A DNA stretch of 24,247 nt, from assembly GCA_041665065.1 (NCBI GenBank), contig JBAYJM010000017.1, positions 1-24,247 on the forward strand, read 5' to 3'. Positions 1 to 11,400 of this stretch are shown piece after piece. Position 1 is the first letter of the stretch. Each line of letters begins with the position of its first letter. Source of the stretch: JBAYJM01 sp041665065. Lineage in GTDB: Bacteria; Patescibacteriota; Patescibacteriia; 2-01-FULL-39-33. The notes under the pieces were generated by a model. The model was not told the origin of the DNA. It did not search any database and saw nothing but the letters and a program-made list of their open reading frames with translations. The translations under genes were made by a program, and so were the position numbers.

Positions 1-2
1 CA

Positions 3-2444
3 TCAACTACTTCCGCAGATAGTCTTTCTGACAATAAAACATTCGTCTTTATGCCTGGTAAATATTTGGGCTTTAATGACGGAGTCAATCGCATCTTTAA
101 GGTTAAATTAAAGGCGGGCATAAAAAAGATAAATGGCGAATCAGTATTTAAAGATGGATATTATGAATGGGTATTTCAAACAAATGGGAAATTAGATTTG
201 AATCCGCCCAAAATTGTAGCTACTGACGTATATCCGGCACCAGATGATAAGCCACTTGGCGGACCAGACATTTATAAATTAGTCGACCAGCCTATAGCCA
301 GCCAAATGTCCACCTCAGTAAGTGATTTCAGTCCGGATTTGCCTTTACGATTAGGAGACAGTTCGACAAACATGAAGCCTTTTGTCGGCCAGGCTCTGTC
401 CGTTGATATTGAGCCATCTGGTGAAGTTCCATCTAAACTTGATGTAAAGGTGAAAACCGATAGCGGGTTTAGTTTTAATGGTCCATCTGTGCCGACGCCG
501 GTATCATTTACTATTACTAGCGATGGCAAGGGGGCTACATTCAGCGACGATGTTAAAGGCTACTTTGGATTAGATACTACGTCAGTATCAACTACTGGCA
601 ATAGAATAAATTTTGGCAATGGTCTTTATGTTGAAACTAATGGGGCGCCATTTTATCAGGGTTCCTCTTATACTTTTTATGTTGCTAAAAACTCAGATGG
701 CGGATTATTTATAATTAGTAACCCTAATAATGAATATAGATATTTGTTTGTGATCGCAAGTGATACTAGAAGCATAATAACGAAAGCTTCAAAGCAGTAT
801 TTTGCCGTAAAAAAAGGAGCAGATGATAATGCGTCTGTGAAAAATTTATCAGACAAAATAAATGAGACAGCCGGGGAAATTGTCCAAGCCACAAGCACGG
901 ATACAAATCTAATAATAAAAGCCAAGCTGGCCGGGGCAGCAGGAGATAGTATTAAGATAGGGAAATCAGACAGTGCGATGGTAAATTTAACCGGTGGCGT
1001 CAGCCAGGATTGGGGACGAAGCAATAATTCAGGAATTACCGGCATGTTTGATCCTTATAATAATTCTTTGTTTCAGATAACTTTTGACAAGCCTATAAAT
1101 CCCATGTCGTTAGAGGCAAATAATGTTATTGTTAAATATGATAGTAACGCCGATGATGTTGTTGATGCTGTGGTTTTTGCCTCGTCATCGTTATCCAATC
1201 AATATAAAACCATAACTTTAAAGGGTCCATATGAATGTGGAAAAAATAGTTGTGGAGAGACAGTTACTTGCTGGTCTAATTCTACTCCATTGCTTCCAAC
1301 ATCAACCAAGTTTGAAATTTCTGTTGAGGCTGCAAGATTAAGAACCTGTGATGGCGGCCCCAATACTTGGTGTGGTAGTGTTGGTGACGGTTCAACGGCT
1401 GTCGGCTTTGGCGGAACGTGCAGTGACGGAGCAAGATGCTCAAAATCAGTCAGCGGTCAAACTGTTTTCTATCCTAAAACAGATAAGCCCAGCTCTGGTA
1501 TTTCGGATTTGTCCGGTAATTCATTAAATGGAAATTTTAATTCTTATTCATATTCAGAAAACGGTTCAAGTTACGTTTTGGGAGTATCTGAGGGCAGAAG
1601 TACAAGTACGGGCAGTACGGCTTATGGTTATTCGGGTAAAAATCCTTTTATTTTGACAACCTCAACTCCAATTGCCGATTCTTCTTTCGGTGACAGTATT
1701 AAGTGGAGTTTTTATCTTTCTTCTGAAATTGATTTATCATCGCCACTTGTAAAAACCATATTTCCTACAGGCAATCAGGATTTTGGCATAGTGGACGGAG
1801 AGCAGTCAAACGAACCGGTTAAGGTTACTTTTGACCGATTGATGGATTCATCGAGCCTTAAACCCGGCTGGGGATATAGTGCCAGTACTACAGCAAAAGA
1901 ATGGTTTGAACGGTATTTGGTTTTGGGAACAATTACAACGGGAGCCAATCCAGTTGGATATTGGGTTGGGAAAACAGATGATGACAGTAATAATGATGGG
2001 TGGTCTGATGTGACAAGTGCTTTGGTATATCATAATAATTATGATAATTCAGTTCAGTATGGTCCGCTAGGTGGATCGGGATTAAGATCTATAACACAAA
2101 ATTGTTTCTTGCCAGGATCTGGTCCTAAGTACGCAGCTGATAAGGTTAGAAATTCTTCAAATTCATGCGAATATGTTTCAAAAAGCAGTACCACGACATC
2201 AGGGTGTGTAAGTGATCCCGATTTAGATAATGAGCGCGTAGTTCCGAGTAATCCAGCTTCATATGCCCATATGAAATGCTCGCAGATTGAAGGAGCAGTA
2301 AATAATTGCAATAAAGAATGTCATCCATTCTACAATAATACAGACGTTAGAATTTCTGGCAGTTGGGTAATTACTCTTGATCATCCAACATCAACTCCGC
2401 CTGACGGAAGAACGGGTTGCTGTTTTGGCAAATGTGAAAATTAA
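3..2444 (+). CDS. Ig-like surface protein, 5' end outside window
   Basis: The reading frame is open to the left edge of the window, so the first visible ATG (51) is probably internal and the gene starts upstream. I recognise repeated segments resembling SbsA/Big_5 bacterial Ig-like domains: one ending YYEWVFQTNG (about 150-190), one with ITFDKPINPMSLEANN (about 1070-1130), and one with VKVTFDRLMDSSS (about 1810-1860). A segment at about 790-1000 (ending AKLAGAAGDSIKIG...LTGG) resembles the modules found in phage tail-sheath or tail-tube proteins. The last 200 residues contain scattered Cys and end GCCFGKC. Many Ser, Thr, Asn and Gly residues and paired Cys fit an extracellular protein, but the export signal would lie outside the window. 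It sits 28 bases before the giant surface gene and is probably co-transcribed with it. The exact ligand or role is unknown. The coding call is firm, the domain calls moderate. Confidence 0.85.
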   Translation, partial: STTSADSLSDNKTFVFMPGKYLGFNDGVNRIFKVKLKAGIKKINGESVFKDGYYEWVFQTNGKLDLNPPKIVATDVYPAPDDKPLGGPDIYKLVDQPIASQMSTSVSDFSPDLPLRLGDSSTNMKPFVGQALSVDIEPSGEVPSKLDVKVKTDSGFSFNGPSVPTPVSFTITSDGKGATFSDDVKGYFGLDTTSVSTTGNRINFGNGLYVETNGAPFYQGSSYTFYVAKNSDGGLFIISNPNNEYRYLFVIASDTRSIITKASKQYFAVKKGADDNASVKNLSDKINETAGEIVQATSTDTNLIIKAKLAGAAGDSIKIGKSDSAMVNLTGGVSQDWGRSNNSGITGMFDPYNNSLFQITFDKPINPMSLEANNVIVKYDSNADDVVDAVVFASSSLSNQYKTITLKGPYECGKNSCGETVTCWSNSTPLLPTSTKFEISVEAARLRTCDGGPNTWCGSVGDGSTAVGFGGTCSDGARCSKSVSGQTVFYPKTDKPSSGISDLSGNSLNGNFNSYSYSENGSSYVLGVSEGRSTSTGSTAYGYSGKNPFILTTSTPIADSSFGDSIKWSFYLSSEIDLSSPLVKTIFPTGNQDFGIVDGEQSNEPVKVTFDRLMDSSSLKPGWGYSASTTAKEWFERYLVLGTITTGANPVGYWVGKTDDDSNNDGWSDVTSALVYHNNYDNSVQYGPLGGSGLRSITQNCFLPGSGPKYAADKVRNSSNSCEYVSKSSTTTSGCVSDPDLDNERVVPSNPASYAHMKCSQIEGAVNNCNKECHPFYNNTDVRISGSWVITLDHPTSTPPDGRTGCCFGKCEN

Positions 2445-2472
2445 TCAATGGTAGGATTAGACACTTTAAGTC

Positions 2473-5400
2473 ATGTTGATAAAATCAGTAAAAAAAATAT
2501 TTAAATCAAAGGCGATTTTTCTTTGTATTTTATTCTTTGTTGTTTTAATTTTGCCTAGTATTGTTTTTGCTCAGAGTGCAAATATTAATCAATTTGCAAC
2601 GGCAGCCGGTATAGACACCGCCTCTAGTCTGCCAACAATAATCGGCAGAATTGTTCAGGTGATTTTAGCTACTTTGGGCATAGTTGCCATTCTTCTAATT
2701 ATTTATGCCGGCTTTAAGTATATGAGCGCTGAGGGTGACCCGGCAAAGGTAGAAAAAGCTAAAAAAATTATTATTTCTGCGGTTATCGGTTTGATAATAA
2801 TATTCTCTGCTTTTGCAATCGTTACTTTCATATTCAGTCGATTAATCAATCCTATTTTTAGGCCGCCAAGCGGACCGTGTACGCCAGGAGATTATAAATA
2901 TCAAACATACTCAGGCATAGTAGATTGTGCGGTGAGCACCTGCCAAGCTGACGGATCTTGGAGTAATTGGGATTATAATAACTGTTATTTTTTGACAAAG
3001 AAGCAATACTCTTTTGTTTCTGGCCTGAAAGAAGAGAGTATCCCTTGGGAGCAAAATGTCAGCAGATACTTTAACGGGGTAATGTCTGTTCCTCAAAGCA
3101 CCTTAACACAAGCTAAAGGATATGGACATTTTAAAGGTGCTTCAAATATTATTACGGCCATGACATTGAGTTGGAGCGACCTCATAAGGCCCGGTTCAAG
3201 CAGTTTTTCTCCGATAGTTAGTATTGTTCAAGACATTGCTGGCAGCCAGTATAATGTGGTAGAAAATTCATTTGCCCCTTGGGACACATCAGCTTATCCG
3301 CTGAATTCAACCTCTTCTCTGCAGATAATTTTGTCTCCGGAGGATGCAGATCATTTTTATAAAATTTTGAATATTAAATTTATTTCAAGACATTGTTTTG
3401 ATGGCATTCAAAATCAGGGCGAAACCGGACTTGATTGTGGCGGTGATTGTGGCGGGTGCGCAGGTGATTCTTGTAATGTAGATAGTAATTCAACTTGCAA
3501 TCCGAGTGATGCTATGTGCAGATGGGGGGTGTGTGAACAAAATACGTGTCTTTGTCTGGAGCCACCAACAATTGATTATATCTCGCCGTCGTTCGATGCA
3601 TTATTGGATACCGATCCGCATGATTTAAATACATGGGAAGACGATATTGCAAATGGCGCCAAAGGAAATTATATTTCAATTTGGGGTAGAAATTTTGGAA
3701 AAACCACCGGAACGGTTACATTTATTGATAAAAATGATCCAAGCAAGCGATTTGTTGCTCAAATTCCAGGCCAGCCTTGCTCGGCAACATGGCAGGAGCA
3801 TCAGGTAGTTGCTCAAATTCCTGAAACTGATAAATTTGAAAATGTTACAAGCTCGCAGCAATTAACTAGCAATACCTCGACCAATTATTATATTGTCATA
3901 TCAAATGTTGAAGGATTGGATAGTAACGAAAAAGATTTTCAGGTTAATCTAATTGATCGACCAGGCATATGTTCCGCAACTCCCGGACAATATCCAGCCA
4001 CTACTACAATTTCGGGAATTAAATTTCCTTTTGCAGGGGCTGATATTAAAAATATTGTTTGGACTATCGGTTCCTATGTTAACGGTTCTTGGAAGAATGG
4101 GCAACTGGCTAATGGCAACTGGCTTGATGTTGATGTAACAAATACGCCCACCACAACCAGTTGGACTCAGAATTCCGTTATAGACAATATTCCGGAGGCG
4201 AGTTCTCAAAATACGGCAAATGTGAGGATTTTTAACGGAAACGAATATAGCAATTATTATCTTTTTCGACTGGGTAATGGGGGGTTAGGCCAGAGTTGCG
4301 GTTTTTATAATAACGTTTGCGCGGTTAATAATGGTTTATGCCAATCGGGTTTGAATTGTAATCATAACACCTGCTTATGTGAGCAGGCTTCAATCTGTAC
4401 CCCGGGTACTGTCAGCTCTACTTGTACTGTTGTTGGCGGACTGCCAAATTGCGATTATGTTAATATGTGTAAGGCTGACGGAAGCGGTTGGCAATGTTCC
4501 CCTAAATCAGACGATCCGGACTGTAATCAAAATCCGTTTATGGGTATTGCCGGGCAATCAATATTTGCCTGGGGTTTTAGTGTTAATATGAATGGCGGAC
4601 TTGGCGGGAGTTGTGGATTGGACGCCTGGGGAAGTTGTAATCCCAAAGGATGTGGAACGAACTTAGACTGTAATACGGGCGGAATTGCCGGCAATTGGAT
4701 AGAGTTATTTAATGCCTCAACCTCTCAAATATCTTTAAATAACGCCGGAGTGGCTATAGTTTCTCCCGGGGCTAATTTGACCTCCGTCTTTCCTTTGCTA
4801 AATAATTCCAAGGATATTGTTGGAAATTATACTGCTACAAGCAGTAATATAATTTATTCCAGTGATGCTAAATTTGGTAGGGTGGCATTATTTGCCGGCG
4901 AAGCTGATAGTTTTATTGAGCCTCCAAAGCAATTAATAAGAAGTCTGGCTGTTGAAGGATCAATTTCTGTATGGGTTAATTTTTCATCGAATCAAATTCA
5001 GCACGTTTTCTGGGCCGGTACTGGTGGTTCTGACGATGACGGATTTGGCGGCGAACCAGAAGTAAATTTGAGTATAAATGGGGGCAAGATTCAATTTTTT
5101 ATTGGTGATAATCAAGGGCATGATACATTAATATCATCGTCAAAAAATTATAGCATAAATAGTTGGCATCATCTCACGGTTACCTTTAGGAGTGGCCAAG
5201 TCGCTAAATTATTTGTTGACGGTTCTCTTGTGGGAAGCGCAAGCTTGGCTCAACTGGCGGCGAATCCGTTGACATCAGCTAATTATTTTTATGTAGGAAA
5301 ATCTTTGAAGTCCGGGCCTGATGTATCAAGAATATTTAAGGGAAAAATGTCAGGATTAACCTTTTATAATAAAGAGCTAACAAGTCAGCAAGCCAGTAAC

Positions 5401-8400
5401 GCATATTATTCTTCCGTTGCCATCCCAAATCAAAATTTATCAGCAAGTTCTTTTCATATTTTGCAATTGGCCTCATCTTCGGGGGCATATTTACCAAAGG
5501 ATGATACGCTGATTGCTGTTTTGGATTCAAATACCAATATTATAGATAGGGTTTATTATGGACAAGGAAATGTCGCGCCGGCTTTGGCGCCGTTGTCTTT
5601 TGGTCGCAGAATAGATGGCTTAAATTCAAATAATCAAGCAACGGATTTTTCAATTTTTAATTCTCCGACCAAAAATAATCGAAATTCGGCACAGAGCTCC
5701 ATCGCCGGAGATAATATTCTTATAAATGAATTATTTATAGGCGTTGATCCTTGTACTTGCGTGCCGAAAGGAATTTGTGAACAGGGGAAAACGCAAACTT
5801 GCCCTTCTTTGGGTGATTGCTTAACGCAAAGAGTGTGCGCTAATGGGCAATGGGGTGATTGCCAATTAGTTGATCCTTTTTGTACTACTATTATTCCGCA
5901 AGCGCAGCAGTCTATATTTAGTTGGCTTTTTAATTACGGCGCGGGAGACATAAATGGTAATCCGTATGTTTTTGAGGATTGTGACGCTAATCCTGATTGT
6001 AGAACTGGTCGACAGGCTCCAAGCCCAAGCCCATGGTTTTTTGACCATGGAAATGGCGTAATTGAGGGGTACGGAGTAAATAATTATATAAATATTTCTA
6101 CTGCTCCAGCTTGTGTTAATGCAATTATTGAAGCAAGGTTTAGTCAAAGAATGTTTGAACCAACATTAAATAATAATCATATTAAACTTTATAAATATAA
6201 TAGCAGCAATACGCCATCAGAGTTAGTTTCCGATATACATATTGATTTAAAGGACGGAACTTTGCTCACAATAACAAAAGATTCTAATTTTGAAGTCGGT
6301 AAAAAATATCAGGTTGCGCTTTTGCCAGGGATTGTTAGTGATGCAAATAAGCCATTAGTTTTTAACCCTAAATACAAGAGCGATTTTAACGCTGAAAAAG
6401 TAACAAAAAGAGGGTGCGTGGCCGGCTCAGTCTATTGCTGGAATTTCACTATTAGAAATAATGATGTCAAATGCCAAGAGGGTTGCGTTGGGTGTTTCAA
6501 AGATCCAACCGTTATGACCTGGCAGGGCCAGACTACAACTAATTATTCTTTATTGACAAGCCAAGATAATGCGTGTATTGCCTTAAATCCTTGGGATTAT
6601 AAGTGGGGGTGGGATGTTGCTCCTGATTCTGCAAATGATCCCATTGTCGCAAGTACAAAATTTAATGCTTATACCAAAATAACCAATAGCGATAATTGTT
6701 CAAATCTGATAACAGCTACGACATCCGCAATTTGTGGAAATCGTCTAGAGGGGGCGGATGATAAAATAGATCCACTCCAAACAAGCACTGGATTGGGTGA
6801 TAATATGCTTGCCAATGTAACAACAACCATAAATGCATTTCTTTTTGACAGGCCAAATGTGGTCGGTTATTGCCGTATTAAAAATAATTTCACCGACGTT
6901 GTTGTTCAAGAAGAGAGAGATTGCCATGCTGGCAGGACACAAAGTCCGACTCCATGGAATGGATCGGAAGACGCCTGTACAAATGCCCTTATTTCAGCCA
7001 GGTTTAATAGGCCGGTTGTAGATTCAAATGTGACATTAAAAAATGGTCACTCGGTAGGAAATATAATCATAGAGGATTGTGGTTCTAATATGCCAAGTGC
7101 CACCAGTACGTGTACGGAAGCTAATTTTGGATCAGTGGTTCCGTCTATTCATATATTTGATTATAACCATCCATTGAGTCAAACCGATTTATTTAATTCC
7201 ACTTCAAGCAATACAAATCCCGAAGGCTTTATTATTGATGTTACTCTTGATAAGAAAAAATATAAGGATGCAGCCAAAATAATTAATAAAGGATATCTTA
7301 AAAGCGGTAATTGGTATAGGATTGTCCTTATTGGTGGGGATGCTGGTATTAGGGGATCAAAACTAAGCAATGGTAATGACACAAATTTGGCAGAGGGTCA
7401 TTTGATTACCCCTTCTTACGGTAATGGCAGGTGGGTTTATAACAATCCTAGCGGACATCCAGAATTAAAAAGTGGCGATAGCTCTGATGTTCAACACGAT
7501 TATTATTGGACATTTAAAACGGGCAATGCTACTTGTACGGTGGATTCTATTAATGTCCAGCCAAGCAATAAATTTTTACAATTCGCCGGAAAGACCCAAA
7601 AATACGATGCCGTGCCTCAGGCGGCCAATTGTAATATATTGCCTCGTTGTTTCTTTGACTGGGATTGGTGGTCACTTATAAACACGACAAGCACTCATTC
7701 ATATGATCCTCAAGGAACTCATGTTGGTGATGGAGATATGTATGCCTCTATCTCAAGAAATAAGAATACCGCTAGTATTTGTACTCTTGATGATGGAACA
7801 GAAGACGCCTTCGATTTTGTTGACCCGGTTCAGACCGCTACAGCCAAGTCCAACGGCGTAACTCATATTGCTGCTCTTGCTCCCCCCACAACAACCGGAA
7901 GTACACTTGGCGCCGAAGGCTTTGGTAAATTACGTATTGGTAAAGATGCTTTTGATATTATTTCACATTATCCCGACCAATGTTTATGCGTGAATACTCC
8001 CCTTAAAATTGGCTTTAATATGTTGGCCAAGATTGACTCCGTGCGTTTAGGAGGGGCAAACGCAAATATTTCCATTTATAAAGCGGATGCCGCAGGTAAT
8101 ATTGTGGGATCGCAGCTTCCCATATATGAAGAAAATCCCACCGGACTTGGAACTAGTACTAGTACCAGTAACTTTATCCAATTCAGAGCTTTTGACGGCG
8201 ACAATTATAGCCTTGAGCCGGGTGGAACATATCGCGTAGTTGTTAAGGGTTTGGGTACGACGACTAGCATTCTTTCATTTAATGGCAGGGCTATAAATAA
8301 TTTGAATTATGCCCATAACGGCAGTGCAACCAATACTTATTCATGGATATTTACTGTCGGTTCTGACGCTGGAAAATGCGGTCAAAAAATCATTCTCAAT

Positions 8401-11400
8401 CCATGCCCTTCTGGTATCTGGAGAATAGAAGCTGAAAAGCAGGTTAAGACCTTAAGAGTAATGGTTGATAAAATTTTAACGTCCCCAGTCGGTGTATGTG
8501 AAATAACAAATTATGGATTAGCCTCAGAAAATGCTTCTATTTTTGCAAAACTTTGGTTTAAAATAAAAACTTTCGTAAAGAAAATGGTAGGCGTTGCATC
8601 CGCAAGCAACTATTGGTGTCCAATAGCAGACACTACCTTTACTAGTGCGGATTTACAGAAGATGGACTTGGGAAATTATACCCGATTCTTTACCACCGAT
8701 CCGTTAGTGGAAAACAATACTTTGGATGTAATTTCATATGGGAATAATGACAGTAATTTTAGAATTTTAAATTTTATAAACAGAGGATCATGGACTCAAG
8801 GTGGCCATTATAGGGTCAGGTTGGAATATAGCGATGGCATGGCAACCAGTACCGCGACTAATGCCATAAGCATTTTTAATAATCAAGCTGATATTGATAA
8901 TCTATGTTCGATAAATCATGTCAGGGCAGAAGTCTGGCCAATGGGTCAACAAAAGGCAACTGACAATTTCTTCTGTTATGGCAATTATTGCGGGGCTAAT
9001 ACTGCGAATGAAAAATACGATGATGATCAGAGTGCCACTTGGAATAGGGATTTTGATTTTGGCAATGATAATAATATTGCTGGTAATCAGCATCTTTATA
9101 GATTTTGGGCTTTTAGTAAAGATGATTACAGACTCAAGGCTTTCTTCAAGCAGTTTGATTTTGTTCATTTTAGAAGCGCGACTGGAACATCTGTTAATAT
9201 AACCGATAGGGCATTTCTCCCGGCTTCTGCATATCCATCAAGCACCTATAATGGCGCAAGGTGGATTATTGGAGGAAACGTTCAGGGTTATAATTTATAT
9301 AGTGCCTTGGCCGTAACATCCACATCTGACATCGGTCCGGTTAAGGCAACCGGAACCGTTCAAATATTTAGTTATTCTTGTAGTAATCCTTGGCCCAGCT
9401 TTAAATATTTCCCATTTCATGATACAACCAATTGCACTGTAACTAGTACCAATGAAGGACTTGATTGTCCGAATACTAATTTTTCAACTTTCTATTGCAG
9501 AGATAGAGGCAAGGTTTCCGTCTGTGCTGGGGGAGTTAGTAAGGGTAAGGATTGCCAAACCTCAAATGATTGCCCCAACTCCAGTTGCGAGCTTTACGTT
9601 CAAGATGACTTGCCTTCGATTGGCAATTATAATTCAAGCACTAATCAGCTCAATGTCTCGATAACAGGACGAGTAAATCAGAATTGTTATAATTTGCCGG
9701 ATAACTTCAGTCCGACGGTTGGTTATTATTCAAATGCAAATAGTGAAAATTCAGTCTATCTTTGGAATTCAACTGGAGCCATCTATAAATTACCAATAGC
9801 CACAAATGCTTTTGAATTTGTTTCTCGCGGCTTTTTTACTAATAAGGGCTTGCCAGAATCATTTAGGCCGGTGATGGGCTATTCATTTGCAAATAATACC
9901 TACTTAATCGATAATGCGGGTTTGGTATTTGAAATGGCTGGCAATACTTGGAGCAAAAAAATAAATATTACTACAGAACTTCAATCGAGGAAATTTAAGC
10001 CAATTGGCGGTTATGTTAGCAGTACCCAGGTTGTTTTATGGGATAATTCTGGAAGTGTGGCAACATATAATGCCTCCGGCGCCCTAAATTTTAACAAAAG
10101 TGATAATTATTGGGGCGGTGCGACAAAGATTTATGCCTCTGTTGCTTATATAGCAGCCAGTGGACAGCATCAAATGTGGGATACAGGCGGTAATTTTTAT
10201 CGTATGCTTGGTGGAAGCTGGACTAAGACTGCTGTTGCTGATATAGCAAACTATCCGCAAGGGTTGCCAGCAGGCTTTAAGCCGGATGTCGCTTATAAGC
10301 CGAATTATAACACTATTATTATGTGGGACGGCCAGTCAGACTATTTTTCAAATGATGTTTTAAATGGTGTTTATACTAGGGCAAGTAATCTTTTCTCAAA
10401 TGCTTGTGTTACAAAATTAAAGGAATTCTTGTTTACTCCAAATAAGGATCTTGTTAACTTGAATTCTTTCAATGAAGGAGTGATAAATGTTCCAGGTGAC
10501 TCTGCTCAGTTCAGTACGACTACTGCGATTTTCAATAAAAGCAACAAATCAACATACGGAAATATCTTAGCTGCCTCCCCATTCTATTGCATAGACTATC
10601 GTGATGATGGAAGCGTATTTCAATGCAGGGGAACGAGTGATAATAATGGCGGAGTAGGACCGGATTATAATATAAGCGTTCCGGTTGCTGGTAAATATTA
10701 TTTGACGATTACAACCTCAAACTATCCTGATTATACTGCTCAATACTCCGTAAATGATGGCTTAAATCCTCCTTGCTACAATACTACGGTCGGTGCGCCG
10801 TTTCAAAATATTCAGCTATATGTTGATGGTAAGCTTTCAAACACCATTGATGCTTTGGCTTCGGCTCCCTCAAATAAACAGGTAAATACTTTTCCTGAAA
10901 TTGCATTGACCCAGGGCAATCATACCCTTAGATTCAGTTGGACTAATGATTGTGGGAGATGGTCTCCTGAACCTTATTGGGATTCTAATTTGGTAATTTA
11001 TAATTTAAGTCTATCTAGGGTTTTTGATGAGGCTATCGGAATTAGGGTAATGGCAAATGACAATCACTACTCGGCTTCTAATTGGTATAATAATGTGTTT
11101 AATTTAAAAGGAAGTCCATCCGCGGTTCTTGTTGATTTATACAGAGGTGTTTCTGACGGCAGAACTGTTTATGTTAATGCTGCAAATTCAACCAGCAGTT
11201 TGGGGTTGGTTTATACAAATGTTTATTTAATGAGTATGAGCCAGAATGGTAGCGACGAAGTAAAAAATATTTTTAGTCAAATGGTTAATAATTGGAGCTT
11301 TAATTATAATTTGATGGATGTAAGTGTCGCTGGCAATGCCGGAAATTGTTTTAGCTCAATGTTGCCATGTATTGAAGATTCAGATTGTGGATTAAGTGAT

